DNA of 64,000 nucleotides from Spirochaetales bacterium Spiro_10 (GTDB lineage: Bacteria > Spirochaetota > Spirochaetia > Treponematales > Treponemataceae), in contig LVBL01000003.1 of NCBI GenBank assembly GCA_001604405.1, positions 92,779-156,778 on the forward strand. The letters are read 5' to 3'. Shown one piece after another: positions 17,546-25,413 of this stretch (its first letter is position 1; each line of letters opens with the position of its first letter). A program made the translations under genes and the position numbers. The notes under the pieces are model-generated. The model searched no databases and was not told where the DNA came from. It saw nothing but the letters and a program-made list of their open reading frames with translations.

Positions 17546-18194
17546 CGGTCCCGCGGGATCGGGCAAGAGCACGATCGCGCATATCATCGCTGACGAGCTC
17601 GGGTTGATGTTCATGAACACCGGCAGTTTTTACCGCGGGGTCACGCTCGCGTTGCTTCGATCCCTGGGCGGAAAAAGCGACGGCACCGGTGCCGCTCCCG
17701 CGGACCTCAGCGACGAAGAGGCGGTCGTGCGGTTCGCCGAGGGCGTCCCCCTGGATTACAGGAACGGCAGGCTGCATCTCGGCGACGAGGACGTGGAAAG
17801 GTATCTGCGTTCCGACGCCGTCGAGGCGGTTGTGGCTCCCCTGTCGGGGATTGTCGGGGTTCGTCGCGTCGTGAACGCCAAAATCCGCCAAATAGCCAGG
17901 AATTCGAACATCGTATGCGAGGGAAGGGACATGACAACGGTCGTTTTCCCGGACGCCGAGCACAAGTTCTATCTCGACGCCTCGGTTTCGGCCAGAGCAC
18001 TGAGGAGGTATTCCCAGGGAACGAGCTCGCTTTCCCTCGGGGAAATCGAGCGATCGATCGCGGCCCGGGACGAAATTGACCGCAACAAAAAGGAAGGGAG
18101 CCTGAAAATCGCTCCCGATGCCTTCTATATAGACACCTCGGACTTGACCATACGTGAGGTTTGTGACATGATAATAAGCAAAATTCACTTATAA
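17529..18194 (+). CDS. cmk: cytidylate kinase
   Basis: Phosphorylates CMP and dCMP. 221 residues from the ATG at 17529, which directly starts the P-loop strand: 'VAIDGPAGSGKSTIAHIIA'. It also has 'NTGSFYRG' (family DTGAMYR), 'CEGRDMTTVVFPDAEHKFYLDAS' and 'ARDEIDRNK' (family RDxxDxxR, here with Asn-Lys instead of Ser-Arg). It overlaps the rluB end by 17 nt. rpsA follows after 9 nt, a pairing conserved in many bacteria. Confidence 0.95.
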   Translation: MTVAIDGPAGSGKSTIAHIIADELGLMFMNTGSFYRGVTLALLRSLGGKSDGTGAAPADLSDEEAVVRFAEGVPLDYRNGRLHLGDEDVERYLRSDAVEAVVAPLSGIVGVRRVVNAKIRQIARNSNIVCEGRDMTTVVFPDAEHKFYLDASVSARALRRYSQGTSSLSLGEIERSIAARDEIDRNKKEGSLKIAPDAFYIDTSDLTIREVCDMIISKIHL

Positions 18195-18203
18195 GGGTTG
18201 GTT

Positions 18204-19925
18204 ATGGATCAGATGGAAGTGGCAAAGGATGTATCAAAGAGCTCCGGTGAAGACATCCAGCAGACACGATTACAGGAGGAGTACCTCAAGTCGTTCCAGT
18301 CGCTTGAAGAGGGACAACTCGTAGACGGTGTTGTCATTCAGGTTACTCAGGATCAGGTTTTCGTAGACGTAGGGTACAAGTCCGAGGGAAAAATTCCTGT
18401 TACGGAGTTCACGGTTCTACCGAATGTCGGCGACACAGTCAGCGTCGTGCTCGAGAAAAAAGAGAACAAGCACGGCGAAGTTATAGTTTCAAAGCAGAAG
18501 GCCGACGTCAAGGTTTTCTGGAAGAACCTCAGGCAGGCCTTTCAGGACAAGACGGCGGTCGAAGGCACGATCGAGAAGATCGTCAAGGGCGGTTACGAGG
18601 TGAACATGGGCGCGGGAGTGCGCGCGTTTCTCCCCATCAGCCAGTCCGACAGCCAGAAGGTCGAGAAGGCGGAAAAGCTTATCGGTCTCAAGGCCACCTT
18701 CTACGTCGAGCGGCTCTATTCCGACAACAAGGTCAACGTCGTCGTCAACCGGCGCAAGTACCTTGAGGAGCAGACCGAGACGAACCGTGACGCCTTTTTC
18801 AAGAATATCCATATCGGAGATTCCGTTACGGGCGTCGTGAAGAGCTTCACGAGTTTCGGCGCCTTTATCGATCTTGGCGGTTTCGACGGACTTCTTCACA
18901 TCAACGACATGAGCTGGGGCCACGTGACCCGGCCGAAGGACTTCGTGAAGAAGGGACAGGAGATCACCCTCAAGGTCATCAGGCTCGATCCGGACGACAA
19001 GCGCATCAACCTTTCGTTGAAGCACTTTACCGAGGACCCCTGGCTCCATTTCGAGGACAAGTTCCACGTCAACGACATAATCAAGGGCAAGGTGACCAAA
19101 CTTACGGAGTTCGGCGCCTTTATCGAGCTTGAGGAAGGGATCGAAGGACTCGCGCACATAAGCGAGTTCAGCTGGGTCAAGAAGATCAACAAGCCCGAAG
19201 ACATGGTCAAGATCGGCGACGAGGTTGAGTGCATGATCCTCGGATACGATATCCAGGCGGGCCGCGTGTCTCTTGGCCTCAAGCAGGTGACGGACAATCC
19301 CTGGGAGTCCCTGACCGAGAAATATCCCGTCGGCACCAAGCTGACGCGGAAGATCGTGAAGGTGACGAACGCGGGCGCCTTCGTCGAGCTCGAGGACGGA
19401 ATCGACGGTTTCCTCCATGCCGACGACCTTTCATGGACCAAGAAGGTGAAGCATCCCTCAAGCGAGCTTGAAGTCGGAGCCGAAATCGAGGTGGTCGTGA
19501 TCGAGTCGGACCCCGAGACCCACAGAATACGCCTCGGCGTCAAGCAGCTTTCCGACGATCCCTGGCAGTTGTTCGCTAGCGTCAATCAGCCGGGTACGTA
19601 CGTCGAGGGAGAGATCACCTCCATTACCGATTTCGGCGTGTTTCTCCGGGTCGCTGGCGGCATAGAGGGGCTTATCAACAAGCAGAACCTCACCGAAAGC
19701 CGTGAAGAGCCCTACGAGGAAGCCGTCAAAAAGTATGCCGTCGGTGACAAGATCAAGGTCGTCGTCGTGGAAGTGAGTCCGGAAAAACAGAAGGTTGCCT
19801 TCTCCATCAAGGACTACAAGAAAAAGGTTCAGAGGGAAGAGATTTCCAGGTACATGTCCTCTGAGGAAGAAAAGGACAACGGGTCGTACACCCTTGGAGA
19901 TTTCCTTAAGAACAAGACGAACTAA
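18204..19925 (+). CDS. rpsA: 30S ribosomal protein S1
   Basis: 573 residues from the ATG at 18204, supported by AAGGG 6 nt upstream. Six S1 (OB-fold) repeats can be read, starting at about residues 33, 115, 200, 286, 373 and 460. Repeats 3-6 carry the strong RNA-binding pattern of the 'FGAFIDLGGFDGLLHINDMSW' type. S1 helps the small subunit capture structured or SD-weak mRNAs. Its six-domain form resembles that of proteobacteria rather than the shorter Gram-positive version. It follows cmk directly. Confidence 0.97.
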   Translation: MDQMEVAKDVSKSSGEDIQQTRLQEEYLKSFQSLEEGQLVDGVVIQVTQDQVFVDVGYKSEGKIPVTEFTVLPNVGDTVSVVLEKKENKHGEVIVSKQKADVKVFWKNLRQAFQDKTAVEGTIEKIVKGGYEVNMGAGVRAFLPISQSDSQKVEKAEKLIGLKATFYVERLYSDNKVNVVVNRRKYLEEQTETNRDAFFKNIHIGDSVTGVVKSFTSFGAFIDLGGFDGLLHINDMSWGHVTRPKDFVKKGQEITLKVIRLDPDDKRINLSLKHFTEDPWLHFEDKFHVNDIIKGKVTKLTEFGAFIELEEGIEGLAHISEFSWVKKINKPEDMVKIGDEVECMILGYDIQAGRVSLGLKQVTDNPWESLTEKYPVGTKLTRKIVKVTNAGAFVELEDGIDGFLHADDLSWTKKVKHPSSELEVGAEIEVVVIESDPETHRIRLGVKQLSDDPWQLFASVNQPGTYVEGEITSITDFGVFLRVAGGIEGLINKQNLTESREEPYEEAVKKYAVGDKIKVVVVEVSPEKQKVAFSIKDYKKKVQREEISRYMSSEEEKDNGSYTLGDFLKNKTN

Positions 19926-19947
19926 CGGACGTAAATGAGCGGCATTG

Positions 19948-21462
19948 ATGAAACTTTCCGATACTGTCGACAAAGAAAAACTCAATGCCCTCATTGAAAT
20001 CAACACGCTCATCAATTCGAATTATTCAAACATAAGCGCATTGCTGGCTCACATCCTTGAGTCGGCAATGCGTCTTGTTTCCGGGGAGGCGTCCTCCCTT
20101 CTTCTCGTCGACACGAACAAGAAGACTCTAAGGTTCGAGATAGCCCTCGGGCCGAAGGGCCTTGAGGCGAAGAAATTCGTCGTGAAGATGGACGAGGGTA
20201 TCGCGGGCTGGGTCGCCAAGAACAACCGGAGCCTTATCGTCAACGACGTCGCGAACGATCCCCGTTTCAGTCCCGCCGTACAGCAGTCAACCGGGTACAA
20301 GACGCAAAACATGCTCGCGGTTCCGATGCGCGTGAAAGACGAGTGCATCGGCGTGATCGAGATTCTCAACAAGGGCACGGCCAACGGCTTCGGCCACGAG
20401 GACCTCGAGGTCCTCGAGATCATGGCAAACCAGGCCGCCATCGCCTATCAGAACGCGCGGTTTCTTCAGCGTTCGCGCGACGAAATCGTCGTTTTGCAGG
20501 ACCAGATAGCGACGGATCGCGGGTATCACACGCTTATTGCCCGAAGTCCGGTGATCCTCGAGAAACTCGACATAGTGGAACGCGTGGCGAAGTCGGACTC
20601 TTCCGTGCTCATTCTCGGGGAAAGCGGCGTGGGGAAGGAGCTGTTCGCCGAGCAGCTTCACCTCAAGAGCGACCGGTCGGGAAAGCCGTTCGTGCGCGTA
20701 AACTGCGCGGCGCTTCCCGAGGGGTTGCTCGAAAGCGAGCTTTTCGGGCACGTCAAGGGCGCCTTTACAGACGCGATAAGCAACCGTAAGGGACGCTTCG
20801 AGATGGCGGACGAAGGGACCATCTTCCTCGACGAGATAGGAGACCTTCCGCTCGCGCTTCAGGCAAAACTGCTCAGGGTGATTCAGAACCGGTCGTTCGA
20901 AAAAGTTGGCTCGAGCGACACGATCACGGTGAACGTTCGAATCATCGCCGCCACCAACCGGGACATAGAGCGGCTCGTGGAGGAGCAGAAATTCCGTTCG
21001 GACCTCTACTACCGCCTGAACGTGCTTCCCCTCTATATCCCGCCGCTCCGGCAGAGACTCGAGGACATCCCCGAGTTGGCGAATTTCTTCCTGAAGAAAT
21101 TCAGGCATGAGGTCAAGAAGGAATTCCTCGGGTTTTCCGAGGGCGCGATGAGCGCGATTCTTTCCTACGCCTGGCCGGGGAACATCCGCGAGCTGGAAAA
21201 TACCGTCGAGCGGGCGTGCGTGATCGGAAAGCCTCCGTATATCAAGGAGGAAGACCTCCTCTTGAATATACGATCAATGCCTGATAATAATACCTACGCG
21301 GACAAGAGCCTGAAGAGCGTCATCAACCTGTTCAAGAAGCACTATATTCAAAAGGTTCTTGAGGAAAACGATTGGAACCAGACGAGCGCGTCTCAGGTTC
21401 TCGACATTCAGCGGACATACTTGTCGCGTTTGATAAAAGAACTGGAAATCAAGGAGAAATAG
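19948..21462 (+). CDS. GAF-domain sigma-54-type enhancer-binding regulator
   Basis: 504 residues. N-terminal GAF domain (about 20-175, ending 'LEIMANQAAIAYQNARFL'), AAA+ domain of the NtrC class (Walker A 'GESGVGKE' at 224-231, Walker B 'GTIFLDEIGDLPL'), arginine-finger region 'YYRLNVLPLYIPPLRQR', and a Fis-type helix-turn-helix at the C-terminus. The sigma-54-contacting loop reads GAFTDA (residues 271-276) instead of GAFTGA. A small-molecule signal through GAF should control the ATPase; there is no receiver domain. It lies between rpsA and a TPR membrane protein. Its targets are not visible. Confidence 0.92.
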   Translation: MKLSDTVDKEKLNALIEINTLINSNYSNISALLAHILESAMRLVSGEASSLLLVDTNKKTLRFEIALGPKGLEAKKFVVKMDEGIAGWVAKNNRSLIVNDVANDPRFSPAVQQSTGYKTQNMLAVPMRVKDECIGVIEILNKGTANGFGHEDLEVLEIMANQAAIAYQNARFLQRSRDEIVVLQDQIATDRGYHTLIARSPVILEKLDIVERVAKSDSSVLILGESGVGKELFAEQLHLKSDRSGKPFVRVNCAALPEGLLESELFGHVKGAFTDAISNRKGRFEMADEGTIFLDEIGDLPLALQAKLLRVIQNRSFEKVGSSDTITVNVRIIAATNRDIERLVEEQKFRSDLYYRLNVLPLYIPPLRQRLEDIPELANFFLKKFRHEVKKEFLGFSEGAMSAILSYAWPGNIRELENTVERACVIGKPPYIKEEDLLLNIRSMPDNNTYADKSLKSVINLFKKHYIQKVLEENDWNQTSASQVLDIQRTYLSRLIKELEIKEK

Positions 21463-21466
21463 AACG

Positions 21467-22156
21467 ATGTCAACCAAAGCCGCGCGCGAGGATGTCAAGG
21501 AAAATCAGTCAGTACCCGCTCTCATAAGCGGGTTTCTCATCAAGAACCGGAAGGTTATACTGGTGGCCATTGCGGTCCTGTTCGTCGCGTTTCTCGCGTT
21601 TGTTGCGGTAACCGTGGTGCAGGAAAGGACCACGAGCCAGATCGACGCCAAGGTAGCCGTTTTCATAGACGACTGGGCGGAAGCGAAGTCTGCCGGGAAC
21701 GAGGCCGCTCTCGCGTCGGCGGAGGACGGGATTCTGGCCTCGCTCGCGGAGATTACGGGGAAGGGCGTCGCCTCGCCCGCACGCGCGAGGGCGCATCTTT
21801 TGGCCGCGGATATCCGCTACTCCAGGAAGGACTGGGCCGGTTCGCGGGACAGCTACCTCGCGGCAGCGGCGGACGCGCCGCGCGTCTACACCGCCGGCAT
21901 CGCGCTCTTCAACGCCGCTTCCTGCGAGGAGGAACTCGGAAACGCCGATTCGGCGCTTTCCCTGTACGTCAAGGCGGCTAACGACGCGTCGTTCAACCTG
22001 AAACCGCGCGCCCTGTTCAATATCGGGCGCATCGAGGAGCAGCGGTCAAAGACCAAGGAGGCTATCGCCGCCTACGAGGATCTTGTCGAGAAATACCCCG
22101 ACAACTCCTGGTCCTTGCTCGCAAAATCCAGGATACTGGCATTGCAGATTAAGTAA
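21467..22156 (+). CDS. single-pass membrane TPR protein
   Basis: 229 residues. A short cytoplasmic N-terminus, one transmembrane helix at about 29-50 ('VILVAIAVLFVAFLAFVAVTVV'), then an external helical domain with TPR-like repeats ('ARAHLLAADIRYSRKDWAGSRDSYLAA', 'ALFNAASCEEELGNADSALSLYVKAA', 'KTKEAIAAYEDLVEKYPDN'). The layout matches YfgM-like ancillary translocon or periplasmic chaperone partners, but identity with YfgM is only inferred. It starts 4 nt after the regulator and ends 12 nt before the adenylate cyclase. Confidence 0.8.
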   Translation: MSTKAAREDVKENQSVPALISGFLIKNRKVILVAIAVLFVAFLAFVAVTVVQERTTSQIDAKVAVFIDDWAEAKSAGNEAALASAEDGILASLAEITGKGVASPARARAHLLAADIRYSRKDWAGSRDSYLAAAADAPRVYTAGIALFNAASCEEELGNADSALSLYVKAANDASFNLKPRALFNIGRIEEQRSKTKEAIAAYEDLVEKYPDNSWSLLAKSRILALQIK

Positions 22157-22168
22157 GCCGGAGGTTCT

Positions 22169-24442
22169 ATGGCCGGAGAAAACGTACGGGGTCTCTTGAA
22201 AACGCGGAATTTCGGATTCGTCATCGGAATACTGTTTTCCGCCTTTTTCAGCTTGGTAGGATTCTCGACCGGGTTGTTTGGCAATATCGAAGCCCGCCTT
22301 CTCGACACCTTCTTTTCCTTCAAGAATCCCGTTGAGCGCGAAGCGGTACAGAAGGACGTGTGGAAAACGGCCGAGAACGAGTCGGTTTCCCCCGACATCC
22401 TCATTGTCGGGATTGACGTGAAGGCCCTGCAGCGATTCGGCAGTTGGCCTTTCCCCCGGAGCCGCCACGCGGATCTGGTCAATTACCTGTCGCGGATCAA
22501 AAAACAGGACGAACGCGAGAAGTCGCTCCTCCTTGACGTGTTCTTCATCGAGAATTCGGCGGATCCCGACAATGACAGCGCCCTCGTCAAGAGCATCTCG
22601 GACTCGGGCCGGGTGTTTCTCGAGTCGATACTCGACACCTCCTCCTTCGGCGAAACGCTCGACGAGGAGATGTTCGGCCGCCTGCTTCCCCTGCTCGAGA
22701 AGGCCGGCACGCCGCGCGTCATCGGGGGCACGTGGCGCGAGATGCAGCCGTCGGTGGGTTTGCAAACCAATCTTTGGGACTTGAACGTCGCCGCGCGCGG
22801 CTCGGGAGCCGCGAACGTGGTTGCCGACGACGCGGGCGGGGTAGTCCGGCGACAGCCGCTCGTGTTCAAGTACTCGCGCTTCCTCGGCGAGATCACGATC
22901 GACGATCTTGACACGTCGTTTGCCCTCGACGAAAACGAGTACGAGCGGCTTTCCTGGTTCGAGAAGAACGGGAAGGAGCACGTCGTGCAGCTTCCCCTTT
23001 CGGAGAAAACCCTGGCGGGCTTGCGCGACGCGATGTTCGACAAGGCCCCGCCTTTGCTCTACGACGCGGACGGCGACGGAAACCCGAACGAGGAAACCCG
23101 CGTACTCGCCGTCTATCGGGATTACTTCATCCCTTCCATCACGTTCTCGCTCGCCCTTGATTACTGGAACGCGGCGTTCGCGGATTGCGAGGTTTATCCG
23201 GGATCCGAGATCATCGTGCGCAAGGCAGACGGGACGGCCGTATCGATTCCGGTAGACGAACAGTGCGCCATGATCATCAATTTCGCCGGCCCCGCCTCCT
23301 CCGCGGCGACGGACGGCTACAAGACCTTCCCGGTCAGGTCCTATGCGGGCTATTCACGCGAGACCGGCGAGGACGCCGATTCCTGGGACGAGACGCGCGC
23401 CCTCGGCGGCAAGATCGTGCTGGTGGGCGCCTTCGACAAGGGCATGGCAGACGACGAAAAGCAGACTCCCTACGGGATGATGTTCGGTATCGAGATACAC
23501 GCCAATTCCCTCAATACGCTCCTGACGGGCGCCTTCATACGGCATCTGCCACGGTGGGGAAACGTGCTTCTCGTGTTCTTCTTGACCATGCTGACCGCCT
23601 TTTTCGCCGCGAGGATGAAGAACTTCCTCTCGCTGCCTTTGTCGCTCGTGCTCGCGATATCGACGTTTATCGGGTGTTCCCTCGTTTTCGATCATTACAA
23701 TATACTCATCAACTACGGCGTTCCGTTCGCCGGCATGTTCTTCACCTACGTGACGATCATCCTTTACCGATCGAGCACCGAGGAGCGCGAGAAGCGCAAG
23801 ATTCGCGCCATGTTCGGCAAGTACGTCAGCCCTGAGGTCGTGGCGCAGATGATGGACCATCCCCCCGAACTCGGAGGGGTCGACCGGGAACTGACGGTCT
23901 TCTTCTCCGATATTCGCGGGTTCACGAGCCTTTCCGAGACGTTGACGCCGCAGGAGCTCGTGCGGCACCTGAACGAGTATCTCTCCGCGATGACCGACAT
24001 CATCCTCGAAACCGGCGGAACGCTCGACAAGTACGTCGGCGACGAGATCATGTGCTTCTGGGGCGCCCCGCTCGAGGTGCGCGACCACGCCTCGCGCGCG
24101 TGCCGGTGCGCGCTCATGCAGAGGGACCGGCTCGAGGAGCTTAACGCCGCCTGGCCCCCGGAACGCAGGCTCGCCATCGGTATCGGCATAAATACCGGCG
24201 TGATGACCGTCGGAAACATGGGTTCAAAGGGACGCATGAACTATACCCTGATGGGAGACAACGTGAACCTGGGCGCGCGCCTGGAGGGAACGAACAAGGT
24301 GTACGGAACGATGATTATCGTCAGCGAGTATACCTATGCCACCGTGAAGGACGAGTTCGTGTTCCGGGAGCTCGACACGATCCGGGTAAAGGGCAAAAAC
24401 CGGCCCGTCGTCATCTACGAACTGGTCGACTATCGTACGTGA
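22169..24442 (+). CDS. CHASE2-domain class III adenylate cyclase
   Basis: 757 residues. A first membrane helix lies at about 10-35. An extracytoplasmic CHASE2 sensor (to about 445) contains 'ILIVGIDVKALQRFGSWPFPRSRHADLV'. Three closely spaced transmembrane helices span about 450-530. The C-terminal cyclase catalytic domain has metal-binding aspartates D581 ('FFSDIRGFTS') and D625 ('YVGDEIMCFWGAP'), Lys621 at the adenine-selecting position, and 'MGDNVNLGARLEG'. It should make cAMP in response to an external signal. GGAGG precedes the ATG. A periplasmic lipoprotein is encoded immediately downstream. CHASE2 cyclases are typical of treponemes. Confidence 0.94.
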   Translation: MAGENVRGLLKTRNFGFVIGILFSAFFSLVGFSTGLFGNIEARLLDTFFSFKNPVEREAVQKDVWKTAENESVSPDILIVGIDVKALQRFGSWPFPRSRHADLVNYLSRIKKQDEREKSLLLDVFFIENSADPDNDSALVKSISDSGRVFLESILDTSSFGETLDEEMFGRLLPLLEKAGTPRVIGGTWREMQPSVGLQTNLWDLNVAARGSGAANVVADDAGGVVRRQPLVFKYSRFLGEITIDDLDTSFALDENEYERLSWFEKNGKEHVVQLPLSEKTLAGLRDAMFDKAPPLLYDADGDGNPNEETRVLAVYRDYFIPSITFSLALDYWNAAFADCEVYPGSEIIVRKADGTAVSIPVDEQCAMIINFAGPASSAATDGYKTFPVRSYAGYSRETGEDADSWDETRALGGKIVLVGAFDKGMADDEKQTPYGMMFGIEIHANSLNTLLTGAFIRHLPRWGNVLLVFFLTMLTAFFAARMKNFLSLPLSLVLAISTFIGCSLVFDHYNILINYGVPFAGMFFTYVTIILYRSSTEEREKRKIRAMFGKYVSPEVVAQMMDHPPELGGVDRELTVFFSDIRGFTSLSETLTPQELVRHLNEYLSAMTDIILETGGTLDKYVGDEIMCFWGAPLEVRDHASRACRCALMQRDRLEELNAAWPPERRLAIGIGINTGVMTVGNMGSKGRMNYTLMGDNVNLGARLEGTNKVYGTMIIVSEYTYATVKDEFVFRELDTIRVKGKNRPVVIYELVDYRT

Positions 24443-24450
24443 GCGTTCGC

Positions 24451-25194
24451 ATGAAATCAGCCGTCAGCCCGCGGAAGCGGGCTGCGTCACTTGTCCTGTC
24501 CGCCCTCCTGTCCGCCCTGGTCGCGGCCGCCGTTTCCTGCGGGATAGAGGTCTTTATCTATCTGTATCCCGTGATATACCGGGACGGAGAGCCCAGCGAT
24601 ACCGAAGAGTTCAACCGGTTCAAGTTCCGGACGTCGGACCAGCGGAACACGGACGAGGCCGGGGTGTACTTCAGGGGCTTCGAGATCTACTATCGGATTT
24701 ACAACAACCAGTCCACGCTCGCGTCGAACAAAAGCGCGATCAACAGCTATAACACGAGCAACCCCGCGCTCGCGTACAACTATCTCATAAACACGAAAAA
24801 CTATAGAAGACTGCTTTCGGTTGACCGTACGTACGAGACGCCGCTGATCCCGGGAGCGGCGGTCAACCGGCTCGTCGAGATCAGGTTTTTCAGCTTTGAC
24901 GTCACGGACCCCGGCGTGTACGTCCGCGACAACAACACGGAAGCCATCCTCAACAATTACGGACTGCCGAGACGGAGCGTGCATGGCGACGACTCCGTGT
25001 ATCCCGCGCCCTTCGAGTTCGACGACATCGACTCGGGCGACGAGGACGTAACCTGGTCGGCGACTTGGGACGACGAGTTCAACAAGAGATTGTACGTTCA
25101 CGCCTATGTGCTCGCGTACGGTTTTGACGCCTCGTACAAACAGCTGTACAGCGAACTGTTCGAGCTCGGGTACGTGACCATACCGGAAATCTGA
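24451..25194 (+). CDS. probable lipoprotein of unknown function
   Basis: 247 residues from the ATG at 24451; a GTG at 24439 overlapping the cyclase stop is an alternative. The signal ends in 'LVAAAVSC-G', a relaxed spirochaetal lipobox giving an acylated cysteine at about residue 30. The mature part is rich in Tyr, Asn and Asp and contains no recognisable enzyme motif. As the last gene of the run, next to a CHASE2 cyclase, it might be a ligand-binding partner of that sensor (inference). Confidence 0.75.
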   Translation: MKSAVSPRKRAASLVLSALLSALVAAAVSCGIEVFIYLYPVIYRDGEPSDTEEFNRFKFRTSDQRNTDEAGVYFRGFEIYYRIYNNQSTLASNKSAINSYNTSNPALAYNYLINTKNYRRLLSVDRTYETPLIPGAAVNRLVEIRFFSFDVTDPGVYVRDNNTEAILNNYGLPRRSVHGDDSVYPAPFEFDDIDSGDEDVTWSATWDDEFNKRLYVHAYVLAYGFDASYKQLYSELFELGYVTIPEI

Positions 25195-25208
25195 CGAAAC
25201 GGCGCTTC

Positions 25209-25237
25209 TTGACCTTTTCGCGATATTTCTGTACAGT
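25209..25237 (+). promoter_or_regulatory. sigma-70 promoter of tRNA-Val
   Basis: TTGACC (25209-25214), 17-nt spacer, TACAGT (25232-25237). The tRNA 5' end is 9 nt beyond the -10 box, so the transcript has almost no leader for RNase P to remove. Confidence 0.75.
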
Positions 25238-25246
25238 CCACTAATC

Positions 25247-25319
25247 GGGCGCTTAGCTCAGTTGGTAGAGCGTTTGGTTTACACCCAAAATGTCGGGGGT
25301 TCGAGCCCCTCAGCGCCCA
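25247..25319 (+). tRNA. tRNA-Val, anticodon TAC
   Basis: 73 nt. Acceptor stem GGGCGCT pairs with AGCGCCC, followed by discriminator A. The D arm contains AGCTCAGTTGGTAGAGC. The anticodon stem TTTGG/CCAAA encloses the loop TTTACAC with TAC at 25280-25282. The T arm has GGGGGTTCGAGCCCC. CCA is not encoded. It reads GTA, and by wobble other Val codons. Confidence 0.98.
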
Positions 25320-25324
25320 TAGAT

Positions 25325-25351
25325 ACCGTTCCGCAAGGACGGTTTTTTTTT
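25325..25351 (+). terminator. intrinsic terminator after tRNA-Val
   Basis: Stem ACCGTtCC with GGACGGT around a GCAA tetraloop (one bulged T), directly followed by nine T. This is the only classical U-tract terminator I see in the window. Confidence 0.92.
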
Positions 25352-25378
25352 GCCCTCGTTGCATCCGTGGCGAATTTC

Positions 25379-25408
25379 TTGACCAGTGAGCCGGTGAACG
25401 GGTATTAT
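25379..25408 (+). promoter_or_regulatory. sigma-70 promoter of uvrA-lptD (predicted leaderless)
   Basis: TTGACC (25379-25384), 18-nt spacer, TATTAT (25403-25408). The uvrA ATG starts 5 nt after the -10 box, at or before the expected start point, and no Shine-Dalgarno is present. Confidence 0.75.
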
Positions 25409-25413
25409 GACGC

